A stretch of DNA of 14,595 nucleotides, taken from positions 74,534 through 89,128 of the forward strand of contig DJUJ01000187.1 of assembly GCA_002438345.1 (NCBI GenBank), given 5' to 3'. A program made the position numbers and the translations under genes. A model generated the notes under the pieces. That model saw only the letters and a list, made by a program, of their open reading frames with translations. It did not search any database and had not been told where the DNA came from. This document shows, piece after piece, positions 1-7,692 of this stretch (position 1 is its first letter; every line of letters begins with the position of its first letter). This stretch comes from Paenibacillus sp. UBA6285. Its GTDB lineage: Bacteria; Bacillota; Bacilli; Paenibacillales; Paenibacillaceae.

Positions 1-106
1 GCCCGTCTTCAAATTGTGCGGCAATGTCGATCCCACTGTGTGTCTCTATTAAATAAGCCAGCTCCTGTCTTGCCAGCTCTTCATCCTCCACGATGATTGC
101 TCTCAT
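1..106 (-). CDS. LytTR-family response regulator, N-terminal part (runs off the left edge)
   Basis: The first 35 codons of a two-component response regulator. They read [20 protein letters not shown] and so on, the usual start of a CheY-like receiver, in which the two acidic residues after the first beta strand (E7, D8) help bind magnesium. The phospho-acceptor Asp and the DNA-binding domain lie outside the window. The start codon overlaps the stop of the upstream kinase in an ATGA, and the ribosome site AAAGGAGG lies six bases upstream, inside the kinase gene. Translational coupling to a LytS-type kinase makes a LytR/LytT-type regulator with a C-terminal LytTR domain the natural reading, but that domain is not visible here. 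Confidence 0.85.
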   Translation of the reverse strand, partial: MRAIIVEDEELARQELAYLIETHSGIDIAAQFEDG

Positions 107-1827
107 AGGCCCTCCTTTTTGACATCAAAATAAATGTTCGTCCCTTTATCCAACCTCTGAATCGTAAGTCCAGTTCCATAGATGAGCTTGACCCGTTGAT
201 GTACATTAAACAATCCGATTTTATTCTCCGGCATATCGCCAGTATAGACCTTCTCTATGGTTTCATCGCTGATGCCAGCTCCGGTATCCCGAATGCCAAC
301 TCGCACATTATCGCCTTGATCTTTTACAGAAATCGTTACTGTTCCCGCTCCTCTTACTTTCAGTATGCCATGTATAATCGCATTTTCTACAAGCGGCTGA
401 ATAATCAGACTCGGAATTCGAACCTGAACCTCATCAATATCGTAAAGCACGTTCAGACGGCTTCCGAAGCGCGCTTTTTCAATCTCCACGTATTGCTGAA
501 CCTGCTGCAGCTCGCGTTTAATATCAATGAATTCATCCGTCAGCTCCAGATTATATCTCATATAACCGGACAGATTCACAATTAGCTCGCGCGCCTTATC
601 CGGGTTAATCCGAATCGAGGACGCAATCGCATTCAGTGCATTGAACAGGAAGTGTGGGTTAATGCTGGTCTGCAGCGCCTTTAGTTCTGCTTTGTTCGCC
701 ATTTCTTTAATACCCTCAACCCGCGATACTTCCATTAGTGTAGAGATCATTTGCGACAAACCTACAGCCATAGCTTGGAGAGAATAAGTGATCTTGTGGG
801 CTCTGGTGTAATAGATTTTGAGCGCTCCCGTCACTTCGCCTTTTTCCTTCAATGGAATAATAATCAGCGATTTAATCTCCGGATTGACATAATCACTATC
901 GTCGTTACGGATGGTGATTTCACCACTGGACAACGTCACTTTAGTTTCTTCAGTAATAATTTCATTGGTCGTAGTATAATCCTCTTCTCCAACACCAACG
1001 TAAGCGAGAATGAGTCTAGTATCCGTAATAGCTACCGCATCTGCGCCGATATCTTCTTTGATAATTTGGCAGATGGTGCGAAGCGACTCGGGATTAATAT
1101 TGCGAAAATAAGGCAAGGTCTTATTGGCAATATCCAGTGCCAGCTTGGACTGCTTCGCCGCAATCCGTTCCTTTTCACCTTCCACACTCTGCACTAGCAT
1201 AACAATCAGACCAACACTAATCTGGCTCATAATCATCGGAAAAGCAATTTTGGACACGATATCCACACCCAGCGACGACGGTTCAGCCATCACCAGAATG
1301 AGCAGCATCGTCAGCGCTTCACAGGCCATTCCAGCCAAAATACCCGCCATCCATCGACGCTCGCCAGAGGTACGGCGGTATATCATCCCGGATACAATAC
1401 CTGCGGTAATACTCGTAATCAGACAAGGAAGAGAGGTTACCCCTCCGATATCAATCAGAAAACGGTGAACCCCTGAGATGATGCCTGTTATGAGCCCTAC
1501 CCATGGCCCGAACAAAATCCCACCGGATACGATGGCGATAATTCGCACATTCACAAGCGAACCTTCCACATTAATCCCACTGTAGGTACCAAAGATGGCA
1601 AATAAACTGAAGATCATCGTCGCTATGGCAAGCTCCTGCGGGGCGTAGGTTCCTTTTTGAAAAATCTCTTTAAACCGCGGCAGACGAGTCAGCACAAACA
1701 GACACATCAGCAATAGCGCAGCTCTTTCGAATAATTGCAGTAATATCGTAAACGTATATTGCACGGTCTCCGCCTCCAAAGGACTAGATGTCGACTTATT
1801 ATAAAGATAGTTCATGCCTCTGTCCAT
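103..1827 (-). CDS. lytS: LytS-type membrane sensor histidine kinase (5TMR_LYT, GAF, His_kinase, HATPase)
   Basis: Membrane sensor kinase that phosphorylates the LytTR regulator encoded just downstream. Residues 25-215 form the 5TMR_LYT sensor, with the family signature around residues 92-123 ([11 protein letters not shown], then [13 protein letters not shown]). Residues 235-345 look like a GAF domain. The phospho-acceptor is His392 in [13 protein letters not shown], the LytS/YehU-type His box. The ATPase domain shows an N box (E481, N482), D514 in RDTGAGIS, and IGLFNVHQR. Length 574 is normal for LytS/BtsS proteins. The ATG at 1827 is chosen because AAAGGA lies eight bases before it; a second in-frame ATG at 1815 is less well placed. 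Known relatives respond to extracellular pyruvate or membrane/cell-wall state and control lrgAB- or pftAB-like genes, which would lie beyond the left edge. The exact signal is inference. Confidence 0.93.
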   Translation of the reverse strand: MDRGMNYLYNKSTSSPLEAETVQYTFTILLQLFERAALLLMCLFVLTRLPRFKEIFQKGTYAPQELAIATMIFSLFAIFGTYSGINVEGSLVNVRIIAIVSGGILFGPWVGLITGIISGVHRFLIDIGGVTSLPCLITSITAGIVSGMIYRRTSGERRWMAGILAGMACEALTMLLILVMAEPSSLGVDIVSKIAFPMIMSQISVGLIVMLVQSVEGEKERIAAKQSKLALDIANKTLPYFRNINPESLRTICQIIKEDIGADAVAITDTRLILAYVGVGEEDYTTTNEIITEETKVTLSSGEITIRNDDSDYVNPEIKSLIIIPLKEKGEVTGALKIYYTRAHKITYSLQAMAVGLSQMISTLMEVSRVEGIKEMANKAELKALQTSINPHFLFNALNAIASSIRINPDKARELIVNLSGYMRYNLELTDEFIDIKRELQQVQQYVEIEKARFGSRLNVLYDIDEVQVRIPSLIIQPLVENAIIHGILKVRGAGTVTISVKDQGDNVRVGIRDTGAGISDETIEKVYTGDMPENKIGLFNVHQRVKLIYGTGLTIQRLDKGTNIYFDVKKEGL

Positions 1828-1912
1828 TCAGCCTGTCCTTTTATACCTCTATCGAAACTCTTGTTGTATGATATTAACAGATTGGAAACACGAATATGCG
1901 GAGGTGGACGGA

Positions 1913-2485
1913 TTGCAGAAAATAGAACACGAGGCAGATATCATTCAGCTTGTACAAAATGATCCCTGGATGATGGATATATTAGAAAATGCTAGATCCC
2001 TTGAGCTACCCGATTGGTGGGTTTGTGCTGGCTTTGTACGTGCAAAAATCTGGGACACCCTACATGGCTTCGAAGAACGGACACCTTTGCCAGGCGTTGA
2101 TGTTATTTATTATGACGACAGCAATCTTCAAGAGGAAATAGAGAAGCAATGGGAAGCGAGACTAAGAAGTCTGAATCCAACTATTCCCTGGTCTGTTAAA
2201 AATGAAGCAAGAATGCATACCGTCAATCAACTTCCACCTTATACTTCAGCTGTAGATGCCATCTCCAAGTTTCCGGAAACCGCTACTGCACTCGGACTCT
2301 CCTTAGATCAATCCGGTAAAATTATCCTAGTCGCTCCACACGGAATTTCAGACGTTATTCATGTAGTATTACGACCTACCCCACATTTTACAGAAAACCC
2401 GAACTTACTCCCTATTTATGAACAACGAGTTATTAAGAAGAACTGGCAGAAAACTTGGACGCAGTTGCAGATTAGCTCTACCTAA
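1913..2485 (+). CDS. Nucleotidyltransferase-fold protein, DUF925/NTP_transf_6 family
   Basis: A 190-residue member of the DUF925 (NTP_transf_6) family, a predicted nucleotidyltransferase of unknown substrate. Visible family blocks are NDPWMMDILENARSL near the N terminus, DWWVCAGFVRAKIWDTLHGF (the Gly plus Arg of the NTase signature), VDVIYYDD at 62-69 (the acidic metal-binding strand), WSVKNEARMH near 93-102, PETATALG, and the C-terminal basic YEQRVIKKNW. The TTG at 1913 is preferred: GGAGGTG lies eight bases upstream, and the family homology begins right after it. An ATG upstream at 1868 is in frame but has no ribosome site and adds residues unlike the family. The gene is divergent from lytS with about 85 bases between them, and is followed eight bases after its stop by a hairpin. 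Monocistronic by layout; substrate unknown. Confidence 0.9.
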   Translation: MQKIEHEADIIQLVQNDPWMMDILENARSLELPDWWVCAGFVRAKIWDTLHGFEERTPLPGVDVIYYDDSNLQEEIEKQWEARLRSLNPTIPWSVKNEARMHTVNQLPPYTSAVDAISKFPETATALGLSLDQSGKIILVAPHGISDVIHVVLRPTPHFTENPNLLPIYEQRVIKKNWQKTWTQLQISST

Positions 2486-2492
2486 AATAACA

Positions 2493-2526
2493 AACAGCAA
2501 GCCCCAGTATAAAAGGGCTTGCTGTT
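2493..2526. terminator. Hairpin terminator between converging units
   Basis: A 12-bp perfect stem AACAGCAAGCCC / GGGCTTGCTGTT with a 10-base loop, starting eight bases after the nucleotidyltransferase stop. On the plus strand it is followed only by GTGATTTATT. On the minus strand it is followed by TTTGTTATTTT, a better T run, so it may originally have ended a minus-strand gene too. Confidence 0.7.
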
Positions 2527-2704
2527 GTGATTTATTACACCGCCAAATCAATGCCCACCACACCTACGACATCAGTCTCTTGGAGAATATTTCAGCTAAG
2601 GAAGAACTGTACGCCCTAGATACTGAAGTTCATCAGGGTGTTTTGACCTCTTACATTAAAAAAATTCCGGATGTGCAAGCCATTCGCTCCAATCGGACGA
2701 CTTT
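2527..2704. other. Unassigned stretch between terminator and oxidoreductase stub; probably gene remnant
   Basis: No intact gene is seen here. On the minus strand all three frames are broken by stops, but the end toward 2535 carries two adjacent TAA codons (2532-2537) just before the hairpin, as expected for the 3' end of a lost gene. On the plus strand one frame stays open from 2418 to 2837 with natural-looking codons. It has no ribosome site of its own, begins inside the nucleotidyltransferase gene in another frame, and runs antisense through the oxidoreductase stub and the riboswitch terminator, so I do not call it a gene. I recognise no family in either direction. Confidence 0.4.
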
Positions 2705-2794
2705 CTATACTATTCCTTTTCGATCGATCATCCCTCTAGCAATCCATATCCCTGCGGGACCTGCACCAACAACAATCACATCATATTTACTCAT
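2705..2794 (-). pseudogene. Truncated N-terminus of an FAD/NAD(P)-binding oxidoreductase
   Basis: Only 29 codons. Residues 1-15, MSKYDVIVVGAGPAG, form the first beta strand and dinucleotide-binding loop (GxGxxG) of a Rossmann-fold flavoprotein. After that the sequence stops resembling such proteins (IWIARGMIDRKGIV) and ends at TAG. A strong ribosome site GGGAGG lies five to six bases before the ATG, and a purine riboswitch with terminator lies upstream, so the expression apparatus is intact while the body of the protein, normally 300-500 residues, is missing. The following 170 bases do not resume the fold in any frame. I read this as an internal deletion plus decay. The alternative, a genuine 29-residue regulated peptide, cannot be excluded. 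Confidence 0.6.
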
Positions 2795-2811
2795 CTGTTC
2801 CTCCCTTAAAC

Positions 2812-2868
2812 AAAAAAAAATCCCGACTACAACATAGGTATGCCAAAAGACCCTATCCGTAGCCAGGA
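2812..2868 (-). terminator. Riboswitch expression platform: intrinsic terminator that competes with the aptamer
   Basis: In transcript direction TCCTGGCTAC pairs with GTAGTCGGGA over 10 bp (two of them G-U), with a further inner helix ATAGG / CCTAT. Nine T residues follow directly (2812-2820). The 5' arm (2859-2868) is made of the 3' strand of aptamer helix P3, the J3/1 joint and the start of the P1 3' strand, so aptamer and terminator cannot form together. A ribosome site and ATG follow 10 bases later. Confidence 0.8.
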
Positions 2869-2923
2869 ATTTACGGTTCCCTGTAGAAACCCCCAAACCT
2901 TATCTACGGGGATATACGAACAG
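2853..2923 (-). ncRNA. Purine-class riboswitch aptamer (guanine-like pocket, predicted ON switch)
   Basis: Three-way junction of the xpt-pbuX purine class. P1 is CTGTTCGTA / TACGGATAG. P2 is CCCCGTA / TTTGGGG with loop GATAAGG, and P3 is AGGGAA / TTCC with loop CCGTAAA; these are the two loops that dock in this class. Joint J2/3 is GTTTCTAC, identical to B. subtilis xpt. In xpt numbering the pocket residues U22, U47, U51 and C74 are all kept, and C74 points to a guanine-type ligand rather than adenine. Two joint positions differ: 24 is U and 73 is G, both A in xpt. Because the terminator uses P3 and P1 sequence, ligand binding should permit transcription. The class assignment is firm by pattern; the exact ligand is inference. 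Confidence 0.87.
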
Positions 2924-2992
2924 CCGATTATTATTTTTCGAGCCAATAGGAACGTTACCGAAAATATACGAATGAATCAAGAGTATAAGCAT

Positions 2993-3020
2993 TCTATAAT
3001 TCGTCTTTAAGCATTATCAA
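2993..3020 (-). promoter_or_regulatory. Possible sigma-A promoter for the riboswitch transcript
   Basis: On the minus strand TTGATA (3020-3015) and TATAGA (2998-2993) are separated by 16 bases. It would place the start about 60 bases before the aptamer. The region is AT-rich, so the match is only suggestive. Confidence 0.35.
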
Positions 3021-3043
3021 CATCTATGAACCACCATTAAAAT
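3014..3043 (+). promoter_or_regulatory. Possible sigma-A promoter for the diguanylate cyclase gene
   Basis: TTATCA and TAAAAT are separated by 18 bases. The -35 overlaps the -35 of the candidate minus-strand promoter, so the two would be divergent and mutually interfering. It leaves a leader of roughly 120 bases before the gene. Weak evidence. Confidence 0.28.
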
Positions 3044-3168
3044 ATATATTTCCGTAAAAAGACGAACATTAATCCTAAGATGTCCATTTGGAAATAAATA
3101 GTCAAGAGGGAATCAGAGATTATTGTCGAATATATAAGCATATTGCCACTGGAAAAGAGGATCATATT

Positions 3169-4263
3169 ATGCATACTTCATCTCAAACTCCTCGTCAGAC
3201 TAATTGGAATCGTGTGCTTCTCAATGCATTCTGGATCATCCTGCTTGTGGATTTAAGTATTCATTTTTGGGATTCTCTATGCTTATGGGGTCAACATCCG
3301 GTGACCCTAACCATAAGCAAGTTTATTACGCAGTCGCTGATTCCTGATACCCTCATAGTGACTTTGATCATTATTCTGGAATGCATCTATAGATGGAAAC
3401 CCCTATGGTCCGAGCTCGCCATTACGGTTGCGAGCCATTTATTTGCGGTTCTGATTATCATCAATCTCAGCGATGAACTGTATGGTATATCATTAGTTAT
3501 GATGCTCCCGCTACTTATATCCATGATCTATATGAAGAGCAGTTATATGAAAGCCACTTCTGCCATTTGTCTACTGTACACGATCATTTTATTCTTCAAG
3601 ACATCTAATCACGGGTACGTACCGATCACTCAAACTATCATTATTTCGCTTATTTTTGCTGCTACTGCTTTAGCAGGCTTTGCAGTAATCGGTCGTGGGC
3701 GTGATTTGATGCAATCCCTAGAGAACTCGGTAAAGTCAGAACAGGAATTACGCATTCAGAATATAATTATGGACCGTCTATCCAAGATCGATCCCCTGAC
3801 TGACCTTTATAATCATAAGACTTTTCATGAATACTTGGGTTGGCTAATCGAACATCAGCAGAGTAATCCATTCCCTATGCAGCTAGTCGTTATGGACATC
3901 GACAACTTCAAAAAAGTAAATGACACCTATGGACACTCCGTTGGAGATATCGTATTGCAAAAGGTCGCAGCGATCCTCCTCGAGCATATCGGTCCCGATG
4001 ATTTCGCGGCTCGCTTCGGCGGAGAAGAATTTGTCGTCATTCTGACTTCTAAAACCCTTAATCATTCACATGAGATTATGAAGCAGATTCTAACAGCCAT
4101 CTCTAATACACCTTTTACGGAAATGAACGGTAAAAGCGTAACTGTCAGTATCGGTATGCACGATTTCACAGGTACAGATTCCAAGAATTCTACGTTTCAG
4201 AAAGCAGATGACGCACTATACGAGGCTAAGAACACGGGGAAGAACAACATCGTAATCAGCTAA
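3169..4263 (+). CDS. Integral-membrane diguanylate cyclase (GGDEF domain)
   Basis: Makes cyclic di-GMP from two GTP at the membrane. Start ATG 3169 is chosen because AAGAGG lies eight bases upstream; the frame is open back to a TTG at 3088 but that codon lacks a ribosome site. Counting from 3169 the protein has 364 residues. About six hydrophobic helices fall between residues 18 and 176, a short coiled linker follows at 178-205, and the GGDEF domain covers about 205-364. Key residues: DPLTDLYNHKTF at the domain start, the metal site DIDNFKKVND at 243-252, and active-site GGEEF at 284-288. At the inhibitory I-site (RxxD, normally ending six residues before the motif) the sequence is GPDD, so the Arg is absent and product inhibition may be lost. 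The membrane part is not a named sensor I recognise. Converges on the 1040-residue cyclic-di-GMP gene. Confidence 0.92.
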   Translation: MHTSSQTPRQTNWNRVLLNAFWIILLVDLSIHFWDSLCLWGQHPVTLTISKFITQSLIPDTLIVTLIIILECIYRWKPLWSELAITVASHLFAVLIIINLSDELYGISLVMMLPLLISMIYMKSSYMKATSAICLLYTIILFFKTSNHGYVPITQTIIISLIFAATALAGFAVIGRGRDLMQSLENSVKSEQELRIQNIIMDRLSKIDPLTDLYNHKTFHEYLGWLIEHQQSNPFPMQLVVMDIDNFKKVNDTYGHSVGDIVLQKVAAILLEHIGPDDFAARFGGEEFVVILTSKTLNHSHEIMKQILTAISNTPFTEMNGKSVTVSIGMHDFTGTDSKNSTFQKADDALYEAKNTGKNNIVIS

Positions 4264-4267
4264 GACA

Positions 4268-4316
4268 GAACACAACAAATAAGCCCACGGATATTTTCAC
4301 GGGCTTGTTTGTGTTC
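4268..4316. terminator. Shared hairpin terminator of two convergent cyclic-di-GMP genes
   Basis: An imperfect long stem: the GAACACAACAAATAAGCCC arm against GGGCTTGTTTGTGTTC, with a three-base bulge and a loop of about 14 bases. It fills most of the 76 bases between the two stop codons. There is no long T run on either side (TTATTTGTT lies within the stem on the minus strand), so strength is uncertain. Confidence 0.6.
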
Positions 4317-4339
4317 ATCTATAAGTTTGTATCTGTCAG

Positions 4340-7300
4340 CTAGATCCCATAGCGCCTCTGTGTTTCCAAAAGCTCTACTACTGCCTGCTTTGGTACAGGT
4401 CTGCTAATCAGGTAGCCTTGAACCTTGTCGCAGCCTGTTGTCTTGAGGAAATCCATTTGGCTAACCTCTTCTACACCCTCCGCTACGACCTCTAATCCCA
4501 TATTATGCCCCAGCTGAATAATTGACTGCACAAAAGACTCATTGTTAGCTTTTTCTGAGAGCGAATCAATAAAGGTTTTATCCATCTTGAGCGTTGAAAT
4601 CGGTAATTGCTGCAAATAGCTAAGTGATGAGTAACCCGTCCCGAAATCATCCAAGGCGATACCAATGCCCTTAGATTTTAGAAACTCCAGCTTGCCAAGG
4701 ATACTCTCAAATGATTTCATAAAAATAGACTCCGTGATTTCCAACTCAAGACAGCTTGGCTTTAGGCCACTTACAGCCAGACTATCCTGTACCATCTCGA
4801 TAAAATCGTTCTGAAATAACTGAATAATCGAAATGTTAACCGATATTTTATAAGGAACGCCTGTACGATCTTGAATGCCTTTCATAAAGACGCAAGATTG
4901 ACGAAGCACCCATTCACCAATATCGATGATCAGTCTGGAATCCTCAGCAATTTTAATAAATGAAAGTGGGGATACAGAACCAAGTGATGGGCTGTTCCAA
5001 CGAATTAAAGCTTCAAAGCCTGAGATGAATCCAGTCTGGATATCCATCTGTGGCTGATAGTACAGTTCAAATTCATTGTTGTTCATAGCACTGCGCAAAT
5101 GCTTCTCTATATTCATTCGTTCATTAAACGCTGTATGCATCGATTTATCATAGACTACATAAGTTCCCTTGCCGTCCTCTTTAGCACGGTACATTGCCAC
5201 ATCCGCATTACTCAAAATTTGCTCGGTCGTCTCTCCATCATCCGGATAAAAGGAAATCCCTACGCTTAGCGAGACGTACAAATTACTCTCACCAATTAAA
5301 AAGGACCGCCTGAACACACTCATTATACTCTCTGCCAGGTTCAATACATCCTCACGGTCCTCTATATCCTTAAGAAAAATAACAAATTCATCTCCGCCCA
5401 GCCGAGAGAGCATATTCCCTACCGGCAACACCGACTGCAATCTCTCGCTAACCTTCCTTATGAGAACATCCCCGGATTTATGACCTAAGGAATCGTTGAT
5501 GTATTTGAAATTATCTGAATCTATGAACAGTAGTGCCGCCTTTCCAACCGGACGCTGTATGTATTTCTCCATGGTCTCTAGTAGGCATAAACGGTTGGGT
5601 AAATTACTAAGCTCATCCACATAAGCCAGCCGATGCATATGTTTCTGATTCTCTAGAAGCATATTATATTGCACTAGAAGCTCCTGTTGAGTGGTCGTAA
5701 GCTGCTCATATGTCGCCTCGAGTTCTTGGTAGCTGTTACTCAGTTTGAGCTCTGCCTGCTTCTGCTCGGTGATATCAATCAAGGAGCCTATAAATAACCG
5801 ATCTTTATACTTTGAACTAACGACAGCCTTTCCGCTTACTTCAAACCATCTCGTTTGATTATCCTTGGTCCGCATGCGGTATACAGTCTCGTAGATAGGC
5901 GTCAATCCATTCAGATGATCTTGTTTAGCCTTGTAGGATGACAATTGGTCTTCGGGATGAGCAATGCTAAACGCTCCTAGTTCGAACGAGTTGATTTCAT
6001 CCTTCGTATAGCCCATTAGTTCGCACCAACGATCCGGTAAATTATAACGTCCCGTCTCCCAATCAAGGTCCCACAGATATGCCCCTGAGCCTTCTAGTAC
6101 AAGCCGGTACCGTTGATCACTTACTTGTAGCTTATCAAATTGCTCCTGCAGCTCGACCTCTGCCGCTGACAATTCTTCGCAAGTAGCTTCCAGTTCCTCA
6201 TAACTTAGCTGCAGTCTCAGCTCATTTTGCTTACGATCTTCAATATCCACACCTACAAGCACAAAGATATCAGTTGCCTGCTTATCGAGTCCTTTTAATA
6301 AGGCTGTCCGAAATGAGAAGTATCGTGCTTCAGATGACTGGTCTGGGAGTTTAATTTCTACGTTGCTAACGTATTCGAGTCCTACTGCCCGGTTCAGCAG
6401 ATCCCGGATTACAGCCGTACTACCTTTCAAACCATCGATATCCTCAATGTTTACTCCCAGTACCTCTTTCTCGCTTAAACCTGTCATCCGCTCAGCGAAC
6501 TTGTTAAACCGGACTACCTTTTTATCTGCTTGTACCGCCCACACCACCATACCGCTATGCTCTATAACATCCTCAAAAAATTGATGCTCCGAATAAACAG
6601 CACGCCGTAAACGATTATTATACAATTTAAGCAGGACTAAACTAAGAATAAGAAGACAGAATAGAACGATTGCTCCGTAAACCAATCTCTTGTGGATCAT
6701 GCCTTTATAATAATCAGAATGAGCGAAGAAATAGTTCTGGTACAGTTCTTCAAAAGCACCCGAATGTTGCAATTCCTCCAATCTCTCGTTAATATAAGAA
6801 ACCAACTCCGGTGTGGACTTATTGATTGCAAAAGCTACATCCCTTGGGTAAAGATCATTCACTTCCTTTATAATACTGTCCGTCTTTCCCTGTTCAACGA
6901 GCAGATAATCGACCACCTCCTGATTCTCAAATAGAAGGTCGATCTCCCCTTTTTCTAAGGCCTCCAAAGCCTCAGGAATCGTTGCATATTCTATGTAATC
7001 ATTAATCCCCAGCTGCCCGTTTAGTACCGTTTCAGAATACTGCCCGTTTCCTAGACCTATCTTATAACTTCCAAGCGTATTTACATCGATCTCACCCTTA
7101 AGCCCTCGCCTTGCGTAGATGGAAATATAGCTTTTGAAAACAGGTTCTGAAAATAACAACTCTTGTTTTCGTCTTTCGGTTATTGCCATTAGACCCGCTG
7201 TTTCGATATCTCCCTGAACGAGCCGACTATACACATCAGCCCACTTCCCTGTACTGTAGTGGACGTCGTAATCCTGCTTCTCAAAGATCAAACTACTCAA

Positions 7301-7462
7301 TTCAATATCAAAACCAGTCATGTAACCATCTTTAACATATTTATATGGTGGATATTCCAGCTCTACTTGATATTCTATCTCCTTTCTTTCGGCGTGAATG
7401 GCAGTAGGAGGTAAGAGCATAAACAGAATGCTAATCAGAAGCAACAGTTTGCACCGCTTCAT
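4340..7462 (-). CDS. SBP_bac_3 - TM - PAS - PAS - GGDEF - EAL cyclic-di-GMP signalling protein
   Basis: A 1040-residue one-protein sensor. Residues 1-24 are a signal peptide ending AIHA. Residues 28-247 are a solute-binding domain of the polar amino-acid type (YPPYKYVKDGYMTGFDIEL; GLMAITERRKQELLFSEP), placed outside the membrane. One helix lies at 259-281. PAS domains lie at about 291-412 and 450-570, each followed by a coiled coil (413-449, 571-612). GGDEF spans about 613-775, with intact G689-F693 and no RxxD I-site (PVGN). EAL spans about 785-1032. Phosphodiesterase residues appear intact: E817 (EAL), N876, E908, D938/D939 in DDFGTGYSSL, K959, E995 and Q1015. Either or both activities could work. 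A ribosome site, GGGGGA, lies about eight bases before the ATG. By analogy, binding of a small ligand outside tunes cyclic di-GMP inside; the ligand is unknown. Confidence 0.95.
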   Translation of the reverse strand: MKRCKLLLLISILFMLLPPTAIHAERKEIEYQVELEYPPYKYVKDGYMTGFDIELSSLIFEKQDYDVHYSTGKWADVYSRLVQGDIETAGLMAITERRKQELLFSEPVFKSYISIYARRGLKGEIDVNTLGSYKIGLGNGQYSETVLNGQLGINDYIEYATIPEALEALEKGEIDLLFENQEVVDYLLVEQGKTDSIIKEVNDLYPRDVAFAINKSTPELVSYINERLEELQHSGAFEELYQNYFFAHSDYYKGMIHKRLVYGAIVLFCLLILSLVLLKLYNNRLRRAVYSEHQFFEDVIEHSGMVVWAVQADKKVVRFNKFAERMTGLSEKEVLGVNIEDIDGLKGSTAVIRDLLNRAVGLEYVSNVEIKLPDQSSEARYFSFRTALLKGLDKQATDIFVLVGVDIEDRKQNELRLQLSYEELEATCEELSAAEVELQEQFDKLQVSDQRYRLVLEGSGAYLWDLDWETGRYNLPDRWCELMGYTKDEINSFELGAFSIAHPEDQLSSYKAKQDHLNGLTPIYETVYRMRTKDNQTRWFEVSGKAVVSSKYKDRLFIGSLIDITEQKQAELKLSNSYQELEATYEQLTTTQQELLVQYNMLLENQKHMHRLAYVDELSNLPNRLCLLETMEKYIQRPVGKAALLFIDSDNFKYINDSLGHKSGDVLIRKVSERLQSVLPVGNMLSRLGGDEFVIFLKDIEDREDVLNLAESIMSVFRRSFLIGESNLYVSLSVGISFYPDDGETTEQILSNADVAMYRAKEDGKGTYVVYDKSMHTAFNERMNIEKHLRSAMNNNEFELYYQPQMDIQTGFISGFEALIRWNSPSLGSVSPLSFIKIAEDSRLIIDIGEWVLRQSCVFMKGIQDRTGVPYKISVNISIIQLFQNDFIEMVQDSLAVSGLKPSCLELEITESIFMKSFESILGKLEFLKSKGIGIALDDFGTGYSSLSYLQQLPISTLKMDKTFIDSLSEKANNESFVQSIIQLGHNMGLEVVAEGVEEVSQMDFLKTTGCDKVQGYLISRPVPKQAVVELLETQRRYGI

Positions 7463-7510
7463 CGATCATTCCCCCTTTTTACTGATTTTACAGTAACATC
7501 CTAAATTATA

Positions 7511-7528
7511 TTCGACAAAATATGTCAA
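7511..7528 (-). promoter_or_regulatory. Dyad TTGACA-N5-TGTCGAA upstream of the SBP-GGDEF-EAL gene
   Basis: In gene direction TTGACATATTTTGTCGAA, an imperfect inverted repeat that contains a perfect -35 hexamer. A TATAAT (7510-7505) follows after only 12 bases, too short for a normal sigma-A promoter, so the two elements either belong to different promoters or the dyad is an operator. It lies about 50 bases before the gene start. Confidence 0.3.
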
Positions 7529-7677
7529 TATACCTGCTTTTTCTTTCTTTGTCACACAATATACGCAAATCCCATCGATGAACCCTTCCCTTTGTAAATT
7601 AGATAAAATTACGGATGCTATATTTTTATATTGCTTTTTAGATGGAAAATGTGGATAATAGCAATAATGATACAAGT

Positions 7678-7692
7678 TGATAATGATTATCA
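7678..7692 (+). promoter_or_regulatory. Fur box (perfect 7-1-7)
   Basis: TGATAAT-G-ATTATCA, the exact 7-1-7 inverted repeat bound by Fur in Bacillota, extended by flanking bases to a near match of the classical 19-bp GATAATGATAATCATTATC. A -35-like TTGATA starts one base before it on the plus strand. The next plus-strand gene is the 47-codon small ORF 60 bases downstream. On the minus strand the nearest gene starts 215 bases away, so the small ORF is the likelier target. Confidence 0.8.

Noticed and set aside
2538..2579. ETDVVGVVGIDLAV on the minus strand, resembling the last strand of a Cache sensor domain
   Set aside because: Only about 17 codons are open, a TGA precedes it, and nothing before it in any frame resembles a Cache domain; probably chance.
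2853..2923. Naming the riboswitch ligand as 8-oxoguanine, xanthine or 2'-deoxyguanosine
   Set aside because: The pocket residues are those of guanine switches and the downstream gene is a stub, so sequence alone cannot decide among these ligands.
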